Shown: positions 13,301-26,200 of the stretch, piece by piece
How the letters are laid out: every line of letters starts with the position of its first letter
Numbering within the stretch: position 1 is the stretch's first letter
DNA from: Oppiella nova
Taxonomy: Eukaryota > Arthropoda > Arachnida > Sarcoptiformes > Oppiidae
Length of the DNA stretch: 53,960 nucleotides
Assembly: GCA_905397405.1 (NCBI GenBank)
Contig: CAJPVJ010000043.1
Coordinates: 1 to 53,960, forward strand
Direction: 5' to 3'
Notes under the pieces: generated by a model
The model's input: only the letters and a program-made list of their open reading frames with translations
What the model was told of the DNA's origin: nothing
The model's database searches: none
Translations under genes and position numbers: made by a program

Positions 13301-16271
13301 TAGTTATATGCGGGACAAATACCAGGCTAACCAACGTACAAACACCCAGCGCCGTGACTTGGATACCAGTGCCATGGAGACTGTTATGTCTAACCTGATG
13401 AAGGAATACGAGGACGAACTCGAGCTCTGGATAGAAATGTCCAATACGGAGGACAGGGATGTGTTTCTGTCAGAGGCCCGGCTTATCGGCACCCGTATTG
13501 TTAACGAAAACAAGAATCGCTATAATCTGAGACTCAATTTACGTGAACTTCGGGACCAGATTCAGACCATAGCCTCCGAAATGGTGGACGAGTTTGAAGA
13601 GCACGTGAAGAGCCGGCGCCGGGCCGAGGAAGGGCTCATGAAAACGGTTATCCATTGGTATAACGAGGAGATCCGCAAAGAAAATCCCGACAAAAAGTTT
13701 ATAATACCGGAGCGGTTGGAAGGTATTCATCTGGATTTAGTGAGACTTTGTTTAAAGAAGTTCCAACATGAGCGTGGACATATTACCAATGATAGGTATT
13801 AATTTGTAAAAATATAGCTAGTTTATAGTATATTGTAACAGGTTACATGATAGTATTATTATGATAAATGTTTGAGTTAAAAATTTATGAATCCTGATTA
13901 TGATCCTGATGAGAAAGTTTATATTTAATATAATAGTTTAGTGGACATTGTGCATAAGCAAAAATAATTTTAAAATCTAATGCTACATTTTAATACTACA
14001 TAAATGTTTGTGATATTTGAACAATCTAAATGTATACTTTAATTCTGTTCCCATATACTTCTATACATCTGAACTAAAATATTTGGTATTATAATAATAT
14101 CTGATAGCTATAAGAAAGTAGACAATGAATATACCCTTGATAAATTGATCCAAATATCATAATATAAAACTAATTATAATAATTATATTTTCATTTGCAA
14201 GATACGAGCGTATAACACGTGACACCATGGAAGTGGCATATAAAAAGGTGCAAGATGAAAACGACCAAAACGCGCCTACTATTCCCGCGATCGGCATAGA
14301 CCTGGGCACAACCAACTCGTGTGTGGGCTACTACGACCCGGGCCGGCAAAACCCCGGACAGGTAATCATATTCAAGAACCAGCGCCGGAACGACGTGACG
14401 CCCAGTTGTGTGGAGTATAGGCCTAATAATGAGCGCCCGGTCGTGGGCGAAGAGGCAAAGGACAACCGGTTGGCGAACCCCCGGAACATCATATTCTCCG
14501 CCAAACGGCTAATCGGGCGCCGGTATGACAACCCGGAAGTGCAGCACGACTTTGTCGACCCCAACACCAAACTATACCCCTTCGAAGTGGTCGACGTGGG
14601 GGACAATAGGGCGGGCTTGGAGGTCGATGTGGACGGTGTGGTCGCTCGGTATTTACCGGAAGAAGTGTCAGCCCACGTGTTAAGGAAGATGAAAGAGGTG
14701 GCGGAGGAGAGGTTGGGGTACGCCATACAAAATGCCGTGATAACTGTGCCTGCTTACTTCAATGACGCCCAAAAGGAGGCTACAAAGGGGGCGGGAATTA
14801 TGGCCGGACTCAATGTGCTGAAGATTATCAATGAGCCCACGGCGGCTGCACTGGCCTATCAGTTGGATAGGTTTGATGATATACAGGCCCGGTATGTGTG
14901 GAAAGGTGTTAATAATTTGTATAGAAATTTATTGTCAAGTATTAATTTAATTACATAGGAAGGTGCTAATATACGATTTTGGTGGTGGTACATTTGACGT
15001 AGCTATATTAAAGCTGCAAATGGGTCAGATAGAGGTGTGCGCAGTGGGCGGGGATAACCACTTGGGCGGTGATAACCTGGATAACAATGTCATAGAGCAC
15101 TGCCTCAAAGAATTCTACAGTCGGACGGGTATCCTAATCGACAGGACCAGCGCTGAGGGGGAACGGGCTCTCAGGCTATTACGCACGCAATGCGAGCGGG
15201 AAAAGTGGTTACTATCGGAGGCCATGTCGGCTACCATTGCTGTGGACAATATCATCGCCGGTCATCACCTGGTGGTCGAACTGACTCGCGATAGGTTCGA
15301 AGAGCTTAACGAACACCTGTTCATTAGGACGATGCAGTGCGTGGATCGGGTGCTCATCGACGCCGGTATGTCCGTCGATGATGTAGACGATGTCGTGTTG
15401 GTGGGCGGGTCTACGCATATACCCTTTGTTAAAAATTTGATCGAGGACCGTTTTGGTGGTAAACTATCTACAAGATTAGACACAGAGAAAGTGGATCCAT
15501 TACAGGCTGTGGCTAAAGGGGCAGCAATCCAGGTGATTTTATCAGGGAATTTTATTTTCATTTACATTATATTAATTAGTTTGAGAAAGGTCATGCAGAT
15601 AATTTAAAATTATAAACCAAATTAATATAATTATGTAGCATGATGTATTATATTTGTGGTTCTAATAATCAAAAGGTATACTTCAGCTCTGCTTTCATAC
15701 AACTATTTATAACAAACAGTATGTCGTATGAAAGCTATGTTTAAGTATACCATTTGATAATTTGGTTCACATTTGGTAAAATTATTTGACCAATGTAATC
15801 ACAAATACCGTATATTATACATATTTTGCATTCCAGGCGGCTATACTGAACGGAAATCAGGCTCAAAAGCACCGGACCCTACGGGTGCTCGACGTCACAC
15901 CACATACTCTTGGCGTTAGGACTACCGGTGACGTGATGTCGCCCGTAATCCTGGCGCAGTCTCGGGTGTGCACACCGTTCACCAAAATATACAAAACTGT
16001 TTGCGACTATCAGACGGACATCGATGTGGAGGTGTATGAGGGCGAGGATGCCGTCGCCACCCGTAACGACCTGTTGGGCAGGTTTACGGTCACAAACATA
16101 CCGCCTGAGGAGGCCGGCAGACAAAACATATCAGTCATGTTTTGCGTGAATGACGAGGGTATTTTGAAAGTGAGGGCTGAGGTGCTGTCTATGGGTACGG
16201 CCCACGAGATTGAGGTCACGGAATATAAGGGGAGACTCAGTATGGATGAGCTGCTCAAACGCCGACATTGA
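10320..16271 (+). CDS. Atlastin/GBP-like GTPase fused to lidless Hsp70 (gene D)
   Basis: Nine exons (10320-10611, 10863-11194, 11760-12215, 12415-12837, 12902-13021, 13143-13795, 14202-14891, 14959-15532, 15837-16271) join through GT..AG introns with matching phases into 1,325 codons including stop. Residues 1 to about 350 form an atlastin/GBP large-GTPase domain: P-loop GKAGEGNS (46-53, Asn where Lys is expected), DTQG (135-138), RD at 213-214. Residues about 360-780 are helical. Residues about 787-1324 are Hsp70: IGIDLGTT (phosphate 1), the AKRLIGR lysine, [17 protein letters not shown] (phosphate 2), [10 protein letters not shown] (adenosine), then the beta substrate-binding domain. The protein stops about ten residues after that, so the helical lid and the C-terminal EEVD are absent. 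Codons are richer in G+C than in A, B or H. No transmembrane hairpin of the true-atlastin kind was seen. Likely a cytosolic ATP-binding chaperone-type module. Confidence 0.88.
10651..10771. repeat. Fold-back element in gene D intron 1
   Basis: An imperfect inverted repeat of about 53 bases per arm; the left arm includes TGGATTATTTATGAATTGAA and its complement follows after a short loop. The outer ends read GTGCC and GGCAC/AGCAC-like. It is fully inside the intron and has no coding potential. A related copy lies in intron 2 (11267-11372), so this is a dispersed MITE-type family. Confidence 0.75.
11267..11372. repeat. Second copy of the intronic fold-back element
   Basis: Arms contain TTTGGATTATT and AATAATCCAAA around a core with AAAGTTTTTTC and GAAAACTTTC. 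The ends are GCTG and CAGC. Same family as 10651-10771, more diverged, and again inside a gene D intron. Confidence 0.7.
11428..11598. repeat. Fold-back MITE, different family, gene D intron 2
   Basis: Inverted repeat of roughly 50 bases per arm. The left arm begins TTTAAAATAAATGAGAAG and the right arm ends CTTCCCACTTATTTTAAAA. The centre is an AT-rich hairpin built on AGTAACATATATATAGTTTG. No coding potential. Confidence 0.7.
15665..15761. repeat. Fold-back element in last intron of gene D
   Basis: The left arm starts ATCAAAAGGTATACTT and includes CTGCTTTCATAC; the right arm has GTATGAAAGC and ends near AAGTATACCATTTGAT. The same element sits at the same position in the partial duplicate of gene D (44256-44390), so it was in the intron before that duplication. 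Confidence 0.7.
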
Positions 16272-16507
16272 ATGTATTTTTTAATTATTTTAAAAGAATA
16301 TTCTGTTTTTATTATACATTATTTTTAAAATTATGTATATTTTATAATTATAATAATTTACGCCACTAATTCCGAATTAATATGTGGTTAAAAAATAATA
16401 ATCATATATTATCTGCTTTTGAAATATAAAATAAAGTATTTAATTCTGCATTAATATTAGAGTTAGAGTGATATATAATGATGTAAATGTACAATAAGTA
16501 AATTATT

Positions 16508-16784
16508 GGGTATTCGGTCATTTGATCTACGGGACATTTGACCTACAAATTCAAACACGTTATTTATGGATGCAAACATTTTTAGGTGAGGTTAGGTTAG
16601 GTAAGGAATTCAAAAATAACGTTTAAGAATAAATTCGTCCATAAATATCGTAGATATTTAGAGACGTACTTTATGAAATTTTTTTGAAAAAAGTTAATTT
16701 GTTTTTCCTGAGTTGAATGAGGGTAAAAGTCCAATTTTGAACATTTGTAGGTCAAATGTCCCGTAGGTCAAATGACCCAAGACC
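16508..16784. mobile_element. hAT-like MITE with 8-bp target duplication
   Basis: A 277-base element without coding capacity. Terminal inverted repeats of about 40 bases contain TCATTTGATCTACGGGACAT at the left and the complement of the equivalent sequence at the right. It is flanked on both sides by AAATTATT (16500-16507 and 16785-16792), an 8-bp duplication typical of hAT-superfamily insertions. The interior holds a GGTTAGGTTAGG stretch. A second copy is at 29134-29388. No transposase is present in the window. Confidence 0.85.
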
Positions 16785-16792
16785 AAATTATT

Positions 16793-17528
16793 GTCAATAA
16801 TATTAAGGGTGAGTTGAACACCTATTCTTTGGATTCCTCCTTCACGTACATAACATTATTTTATAATAAAAGTTTTTCATATTTTTAAAATTAAAAAAAT
16901 GAGTTATCATCTACACAAATAATTTATATTAAAACATTTGAATTTATAAAATGATTTATAAATAAAGTATCGCATATTCTTTAATTTAAAAAATTCATCT
17001 AATTACAAATTAAACATTTTTAATTAAATACAACATATCAATCAATTATATAATGCCAAAAATATTTTATTGTATAGTAGTTCAGAATAAACTCTAGAAA
17101 ATGGCACTTTAAACCTTAAACTATCACTACAAATAGTATTATACTTGAATATAAAGATGTAAATTATTATTAATTATAATTATAAACATGTTCAATCAAT
17201 ATACAGTAAAATTAATTTATAAAAACATTTTCTTTAATTTAATTAGTTATTATTTGTAAAATAATATTTTAAAACTCTTTGTCAAACATTATTAGTTAAT
17301 ATGTATTACTTATACAGTATTAGTGTTGAATTTACAGTTTTGAAATGTATATTTCTAGTGATACTTCAACTTATCGTCCACATGCTTATTAAAAGTATTA
17401 TGATAAAAAACAATACGCCTTTTGCAAATTACATTATACTAATAAAACATATATTTAATACAAATACGTTGAATAAATTTACTTTTAATTCACGGATACT
17501 TACATTTGTTAACATAGTTAGGATTTCA
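16793..17528. other. AT-rich spacer between convergent genes D and E
   Basis: About 740 bases of AT-rich sequence downstream of both gene D (plus) and gene E (minus). Short frames here have the composition of the surrounding spacer and no recognisable domain. It presumably holds the poly(A) sites of gene E. Nothing else was seen. Confidence 0.5.
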
Positions 17529-19333
17529 TTAATTTTTCGTTAAATTAAGTTTACTGTTAATATCATCGAGTCTTCGCTGATAGCTATCAATCACTTCAAC
17601 AGAGGTCTCCCTAATCGAGGAAATGAAACTTTTGGGTCCATCAAAATCGGCGATTGAGATAACAAATTTATCTCGCTCATATTTTGGCACCATTGACGCA
17701 TTAATAGCGCGTACAGTTTTGGCATAGTTGATTGCAAGCTTATTTTTTAATACTCGCATTTGTGGACTGATCATGATAACTTTGGGGGGCGCGGAGCTTA
17801 GGACCGAAGGTTGTGCCCCACCATCCGGTGCACCCCCTGGCGACTGATTATTCGATGTATTTATACGCATATTTCCAAACGCGTTGTTTAGTAAAAGTTG
17901 CTGAAAGTAGTCAGCGGTAGGGGGTTGGGAGGGCTGTAAGTCATTCACTTGGAAACTGTCGGCGACTATTTGCCTACGAAATTGTCCAGTATAACTGTCT
18001 GATTATCAGTTAAAACGTTAGTTTAATAACAAATAAACTACTTAAATTAGTACCTTTCCACCGAGTATGATTCCCTTCGTTGGTGGCCAATACGCTGACA
18101 TTATACCTACCGGTGCCGCTATAATCAGTATAATAACCATAATAATAATCCTCATTATTATAATTATTTAACGGGAGTTCAGTTTGCGATCCGTTAGGTC
18201 TGTCCACAGTTGCCGTCACAATGGCGAAGACTATCGGATACTTGGCTTTGCAAAGTTTACAGGCGATAATTGGGGGACAGTCAGTATTGGATGCCCTCAA
18301 TTGGACATTCATTTGAATGGTGTGAACACCGGTAGCATGACTCAACCATAATGTGAGCACTATCAGCTTGTCCAATCATCTTGTAAAGTTTAATAAGCCA
18401 TACACCCGGCTCAGCCTCGTCCACATAAAGTTGACATTGTTTCAGCTCCAGACGCTTAGCAATCTGTCCACCGCTGGTACTGTATGTAGTGCCGGAAGGA
18501 CTGGTGATGTCGAGCTCAATAAACTTGATGTTTTCCGATCGCACCTGTATTAGCGTATTACGGCCGATGTCTGGGTCAATGGGCACCTGTATCTCGGCGC
18601 TTTCGGTTGTAATATCAATGACTTCATCAAACACAGAAACGGTTATAATTTCTGCCATCTCTTTGGATGTGATCACCTCTTGCATGGCTGCCCTCAGAAT
18701 CTGGGCCATCATTTCTTTGTTATTGGGGTCCACTCTACCCGGATTATACACCCGACCCCCGGTCTCCTGAGCCAACTTTTCCAGGCGAGAATCAGCTGTA
18801 GTGCCAATGGCCACACATATCACTCGCACCTTAAAAGTTAAATATCAGTACAAGTTTATAAATTGTTAGTTTTAAAATAATCACGTTTGTGTTTAAATTT
18901 AAATAATTTATATACAGTATAAATAAGCAATTGTGTATTACTTGAGCCTCACGTAAACCCCCTAATACATCGCCCACGTAATCTGAATTGCCGCGTCGAT
19001 GTTTGCCATCTGTGGCCAAAAATATATAAGCGCCAACTGTACTGACTCCGGCCCTATTGAACACAGCTAATCCCTCCATAATACCGGCCCTGATATCGGT
19101 ACTACCCTTTTCTATTTTCGGAACGCTGGCTACAATGGTGTTACGGGTGTCCACGGTGTCGATGCGGGTTAACTCGAGCACTGTTTGTGCCGTATTGTTA
19201 AACGACACGATTCCCACGGAATTGCCGTCAGGAATCCGTTCAATGAAACGCAAGGTCTCCAAGTGTAAGGTCTGACACTTGGCACCAGACATAGACCCGA
19301 CACGTCCAACACAAACACTATCCGATAACTCAT
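17529..19333 (-). pseudogene. vWA / CLCA-like gene E with two frameshifts
   Basis: Three exons on the minus strand: 19333-18942 (vWA), 18829-18054 (CLCA-like middle) and 17998-17529 (tail), with good splice sites and matching phases. The vWA exon has the same MIDAS set as gene G, but C96-C98 of the 192xx block (G in the gene) is a run of three where gene G has four; this shifts the frame inside DVSGS at about 19296-19298. A second shift lies near 18330-18345, between IMVES and TGVHTIQMN. The middle exon includes ITSPSGTTY and a YYYGYYTDYSGTGRYNVSVL stretch typical of CLCA C-terminal beta domains. The tail is novel: LQPSQPP, then FQQLLLNNAF, then a helical end. There is no signal peptide or metalloprotease domain. 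Two independent shifts suggest a pseudogene; consensus errors at homopolymers remain possible for the first. Confidence 0.75.
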
Positions 19334-20247
19334 TTGCTTAGTGATTGATTATCTAAATAATTTATAAAACATTGTTTAAAATATGCAGTATATCAATGTT
19401 TCACATATTCCAATATTACTTACTATTATTAATAAGTCTATGTTATATAAAGCTTATTATGACTTATACAGTAATTTAATTATTTATTAACATTAATATA
19501 AAAATGTGAAATAAACTTTAAACCAATATTGAAACTATCAAAGAGTTTGGTTAACAATATGCGTAGTAATACTAATTTAAAATTATGTATATTAATATGA
19601 TAAATTACGAGAATAATTGTTTATATTCACAATAATACTTAATATAATATTATTATGACTCACAAGTTATGAAAATCATAAATATATAGTGAATATTACT
19701 CAACAAATACTAAGAATTGAGTAAATCAATTTCAATGAGTTTAGCTATCGGTAACAATATATATTACATTGCATTATATTATAGTAATCATATCAAACGT
19801 TTTCAACTATCTAACTCAAACTGTACGTCTGGGTAAATATGGCATAACTTTTGGCATTAAAAGTAGATAAGTTAATTGCCTGTACGGGTAATATAAGATA
19901 TCATACTGTATAATGCACAAGTTAAATGAATGTAGACAAATTTTGAGATTACATTATATTTGCTAAAATATTTTTAATAACAGTTTTATACTACTTTTTG
20001 CATTAACTTGATTTTGTGTCAATTTAATATTATAAACTCCTTGGTCTGTTTACAAATTATGTAGTATGGAAAATATTTAGTTTAAGGTAGGAATATATAG
20101 TAAATCTTCATTAGTAGCTAATTTATAATGTTTTGTATTTAGTTTTATTAACTACTAGTTGTTGGTTTATGGTAGTTATAATTTATAACTTATAAATATT
20201 TTACATTTTTTCTATACAGATAATTTCTATTAAACCCTTGGAAAATA
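19334..20247. promoter_or_regulatory. Divergent intergenic region between genes E and B
   Basis: 0.9 kb between two outward-facing start codons, AT-rich and non-coding. The part nearest gene B is clearly similar to DNA before gene C: TACTTTTTGCATTAACTTGA at about 19993 pairs with a TACTTTTTGTATTAAGTTGA-like stretch near 45880, and both leaders carry TATACAGATAATTTCT. The CAG ending at 20219 looks like the 3' splice site of a leader intron. Confidence 0.55.
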
Positions 20248-23200
20248 ATGACAACCTATCGGATTGTGGAGTTAGTGGACGATAAATTTCACCTGAACAA
20301 AACTGTCATTGACTGCATATTGACCAAGATCAATGAGAAACAATGCGATGAAATAGCCATCATATCAGTGGTGGGACCGCATTTCGAAGGCAACACATTC
20401 ACCATAAATTTTATATTAAATTGTCTGGAAAAGGGTGATAATGTTAGTGACTGGCCAATGAATGTTACCCTGAGAAGTTTATATGGTTTCAGTAACAATG
20501 ACATGGATGTGCAAGCTAACCACCCAGGAATCGAAATGTGGTGTGAGCCGCTAAAAGTGGAGCGGGATGGCAAAAATATTTGCATCCTATTAATTAGTCT
20601 ACAAAATTACAATTATCAGTTTGACGATCTTATTACGAACAGATCACTGTTCCGTATGTTGCAGCTAATATCGAAAATATCTACCGTGTTTATTGTTAAC
20701 CAAATGGATCAAAACCTTTATGTGAGTGCAATAATAATCTGACTAAACTTAATATGCCATTTACATTTCTAAAATTTTAGAAACACTCGCAACGGGTGGT
20801 CAGTAGTCAATATATATTAGAAATTAAATCATACAATGATTTAATTAATAGTATATATAACTGTGAACACATAGAACACCACAAATGTAACCTAAATTTT
20901 TCGGAAATTCTTAATAAATTTAAAGATTATCTAGAATTTGAACAAGAATTCAACAAATATGGCACATACCTGACCTCCTGCCCTACCAGTAATGTCAAGA
21001 AAGTTGACTGGAAAGTTGCGGATTTCAAACCAGAATATGTTCAACAAATTTCGGAATTTATCAAAAATAAAGTACTTGCTGCTAATAATTGGCCAAGTGA
21101 AAAAATATTTACTAATGTGGTTAAAATTATGGATGTTATTGAAAATTGTATCGCAGATTATAATCACGTGGATGATAATCACGAAAATTTATTCATGCTC
21201 CAAACAGGTGTCTTGGTTAATTGTGAAAGTTTAACTGAACTAATAATTTATAGCGAAACTAAAATTCAAGTAAATAACCCTGTCGAAAGTACTACATACC
21301 ATGGTAAGTTGTCGGTCATTATTAATGCTAGTATTAATCAAGATAGACCTTTAATTAAACAAAATAATTTTACACACCTTACAATAGGCTCAGATATCTC
21401 AAAAATTAACCCTGCAACAACAGATAAGTATGGAAACATGCGTTCTAGTGGGGAGTCTACAAACGATTTAAATACATACACAGAAAATTTAATTATAAAA
21501 TATGAGCAGGATATGTTCGACGAAATAGACATCGCTGAACCCAATATACCTGAAGGGTTGGAAACGGCACACGATTCCGTCAAAACTAAATTACTGCAGG
21601 AATTAATTTCCTTTTTAAACGAAAACATAACACTTGTCCCCGACGTTTGGGAAACAATGGGTAGGGATATAGATCTTGAAAAATTAAAATTTGAAAGAAC
21701 TTACAGAAAACTCGTGGAAAGTGGTAATCAATTGTTGAATGAATTAATGAACACTTTCTGGGGTTCTATTAAACAGAAAATGGACAAAAATTTTAAATAC
21801 TTTATAAAATGGGAAAATTTGGACCAAATAAACGAACCGACGGTTAAAGAAATTACCGATTCGTATGACTTGAAAGCAAATGAATTGAAAGGTTTGAAAA
21901 TATTTTATTTTCAAAAATTGCAACATTTGTTGGCCGAACAGAAAGAGTTATTTCAGAAATACAGTAAAAGTTATGACATATTTGTGGCAAAATGTGAGCG
22001 TCTGTGCCAACAGGACGTGTTTCCCATAAAAGTTGATGATTTGGACAACTATTTACTTGATATGCCTTTTATTGAAAATAATTATTTACGAGATAAATTC
22101 AATGATTTGATTCAAAATGATATGAAATTATTTAAAAACAAAATATCGGAAATTAATTCAAAATATATTGTAACCGAGTGCATAAAAATGGCTCATAAAT
22201 TATACGAAACAAAAATGGGCGAGTTACTAAAGTCGGGCACATATACAGATTATATTTTAAAGCAAAAACATAACGCATTACTTGATACTATTTGGATTGA
22301 TATTACAGATAAATTACCAGTCACAAAATATAAATCAAATATAATCGGCGAATGTGAATGTAAAGTTAGATATCAGCTTGAACAACTTTACGATGCAAAT
22401 TTTGCAACGAACCGGGCTAATTATGAATTTATTAGGAATATAATGTCTCAAATTACCAAGAAACTCTACAATAAATATTCTTATATTATTTCGGAAAAAC
22501 TAACAAAATGTACCTATTTAAGCGAAAATGAATTTGAAAAAGTACACGAAAATGTGCTTGATGAATTATGGCCCATTCAGGAGGAGTTAGTATGTGATAG
22601 CGAAAAACGTTTTATTTATAAATATTTATGGGAAACCATTCATAAGAATAGGCGTTATATTACGGATAATATTATATGTTGTAAACAGATATACCAAGCA
22701 ATTAATGATCGCAAAAAAGACAAATCATATTCACTGGTCATACAATTCAACGACAAACCTATTGGCGCATATTATGATAGACAAACCGGCTTTTATTTAA
22801 ATGTAGATTATCCTTTCAAAAATAACACTATTAATTGTATAGCATTTGATGGCAATTATTTACTCCATGGCAGCAATGCTAAGAAATTTATAAATGGAAA
22901 CATACACCCAATCAGTGATATTATGGGACGGGATGTTATTAATGACGAGTTTAATAAGTATGAATTTAAATTTGTTGAAACAAATCCACCAAAAGTAAAG
23001 TTGGTATTCACGGACACAACTCAAGCGAGTGTTGACTTAAACATCGAGTCGTTATTCGCGTTACAAATACTTGAAATGAAATCCAGAGCCGAGACTCAGT
23101 TTGAAAACTATATGAAAAACGTCTTATTCATTGTTCCCACAAATTATACCATAAGACAGATAAAATCTGTAAAGGACTCGGCTAAAATAGCCAGAATTGA

Positions 23201-26200
23201 TCATGCTCACATATTATCTAATATGAGTGCGGCAGCTATTGATTTTGGATTTAACACTAATTATTATAACAGGGATTTGACTTTTCATGAAGTTCTTATC
23301 ATTATAATTAGTCGTAATGAGTGTGAATTAGCTCTTATTCATTATACTGAGCAAAGTGTCCGTTACCTGGCTTATTATAGCAAAGCTTATAATCACGATT
23401 CAATAATAAGCAAAAGTTTCTCAAATTGGTTAACGAAACTATCAAAATATTTATATGTGCGTGATTGTTTAATAACAGGTAATTATAAAAATTAATAGTT
23501 AAAAATGTTTTCTAAGCCTAACTAGAGAATATCGTAGAATGAATGTAAATTGAGTAAGTATGATCATTATTACTAGTTATCCAGTAATATAATTAACATT
23601 TGGAATTGACCAAAGCTGACGAATCAAATAAGTTACCTTGAAAAATTAATTTTAAATTATTGCAGACATCCTCATTTTATCATTGAAATTACAAGATTTA
23701 ATTTTATACAATGTTATACTAGTATTGTATACATATATCGGTAATCATTGCTGTAATTGTTATATTTGATGGCATAAAGCAGTCATCATTTAGATGGGCT
23801 TATGTTTATTATATTTAAAATGTACACAATACATTAATCTAGTAATAATCATATAAAAAGTAGTATAGATCTTATGAATTTTATACTGTTTAAATATAGT
23901 AAATACAGTAAATCTATCTTGAATGCAAAGAATCATATACATGTATTATCATATATCATATACAATCATATACGTATATTATGTTAATATTATGTATGGT
24001 ATTAAATGTTATGTTAATATATGCTATTATGTTTTTATGTTAATATATGTTATTATTATCTTAAAATAAGGGCGTCAGTAATGGTCGGATGTAAATTCAA
24101 CAAGTTTATTTATTTAATTTCGATATTTTTAATTATGTTACTGGCTAACTACTCTTGAAAATCATAACCAATTCATTTTATTCCTCGATATTCTGTTATA
24201 CTAAATATTTTTTCTAGCTAATAATTATAGAGCACAAATAACAATAATAATTATTGTTAATAACGTATTATATAACTAGGAATAATGTAAAGTAATATAT
24301 TGAAAATTTAAATATTAATATACTCTATGTTTTTGTAAATTAAGGTGACATAGAAGTTATCAATAAACAGGACCTTAAATTAATGCTCAAACGACATTGT
24401 TCAAAAGTAGAGATCATTGAGAGCTCGCTAGTGGTTATGAGGGGTGCCGTCCATTACAGTAATTACTACGAGACGCACAAAAAATTGATCCCCATCACTA
24501 GCGTAGTTTTGCGCACAGTAAAATGTTTCGTTAAATTTGGCAATAGCATAAATTGGAAATCAAATATTTTGCTTAAACAAAACAAAATTACCTGTCAAAA
24601 TCCAGGTGTACGTTTTGAGACGGAAAAACCCATCAATTTTCCTATACATATTAAAATCACACAAGAACCAGAATCGGTAATAAAACACTATGTAATCAAT
24701 GAATTTCCTAGTTCCGATTTTCGCTGGAAATATTTGTACGTATTTCTAACATTGTATGATTCTTACCAAAATGAGTTCAACTTCGACATAAGTGCTAAAG
24801 TATCCCGCGGCAAAGTGTATTTTCAGAAAGAAGTCACTTTAAAAACTTCTAATTATAATTTAACACAATCTCAAATAATCCAACAAGCTCACTTAGTTGA
24901 GAATTTGAATAGAAAATTTTTAAATTTTAAAACGATAGATGAACATACCGAATATATTGATAAATGCGATTATTACACTCAGGCCGAAAATAATCAGGAC
25001 CAAGTAATATATAATGAGAATAATACAGAATCTGATATATCTCAAAATAATTTCAACCAAAATGATAATATCACAGTAGTAAACAATGTTTCGGAAAATG
25101 ATCTTTTTGATTTTAATCAAAATCTTATCAAAACCTATAAAACTTCAAACGATATGCATGACGAAACAAATTTACAAACTTACAATAGACAAGCAAGTAT
25201 TATGCGAAATGTGGTTTTGGAAATCTTTGATAACCAATTTAAAAATAAAGAACCTGCTCATTTAGTAGATAATTATCGATGTATATTAATTCATATGATT
25301 GACAACGAGGACGGCAATTGTCATTCAATTATCAGCGATATTTTGGATGAAAATTCAATTAAATATCACAATTTAATTGATGAAATCTATAAAGAATTTG
25401 ATGATAAAATGGATTCTGAAGTCGATAGTGATATTAATAGAACTGATTTGGGTAATAATTATAATAATATATTTGCTCTAATTAATACACACGCTAATCA
25501 TCAGTTTGAATTAAAATCAGAAAGCTTATCAAACATTGAACGCCTAAAATATCGATCAGACTTAACAACTAAAATAAATAATTGTGCCAAAAAATACAAG
25601 TTTTTGTATGAGTGTGCTCAAAATTATCACTCTAATTGTGACCAAAAAATTCGTGCTGAAAAATATTTTGATTTCAAAATACTTATTGATATGCAATCAG
25701 AAATAATAGTTCAGCAGATTATAATGGAAAATAAAATGTCAGATAAACTTGAAAAATTATTTAGCAAACATTATCAACATTTTAAAAAAATATTGGAAAA
25801 AATTAACATATATGAAAATGACGTAGGTACAGAGGCCGTTGATGTAGCCAGCAAATCATACCAAGAGATATTGCAACAAAAATTAAAATCGGGATATTTT
25901 TCTCTGTCACATATAACGGACATTCACCATAAATTTAGTTGTGAAATATTAAGTGTCATGCTTAAATATTGCAACTTTAACGAGTTTCAAACAGAAATAA
26001 AACAATTTTGTATCGACTCCTGTCAAGCAAAAATGAATGAAATATATAATAAATTACGCGCTGACTATTCCGAAAATATAGCAAAACTATTTTTATTAAA
26101 TAATAATATAGTTCGTGATATGCATAAAAAATATTGTGAATCGTTAAAAAATGATATTGGTTGGAAATTTATCGAAATTGATACGCTACAGGAAATACTT

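Noticed and set aside
10320-13802. A true membrane-bound atlastin
   Set aside because: No paired transmembrane segments follow the G domain, and the frame continues through a phase-matched intron into Hsp70.
14331-14726. 131-codon open frame on the minus strand within gene D
   Set aside because: Antisense shadow of the G+C-rich Hsp70 exon; the plus strand has clear Hsp70 motifs and splice structure.
16580-16605. GGTTAGGTTAGG resembling arthropod telomere repeats (also near 29213, and CCTAACC-like near 37365)
   Set aside because: Only two or three units, each inside a MITE copy; not a telomeric tract.
17301-17543. 80-codon plus-strand frame before the gene E stop
   Set aside because: AT-rich codons typical of the spacer and no recognisable protein; it overlaps the gene E 3' end.
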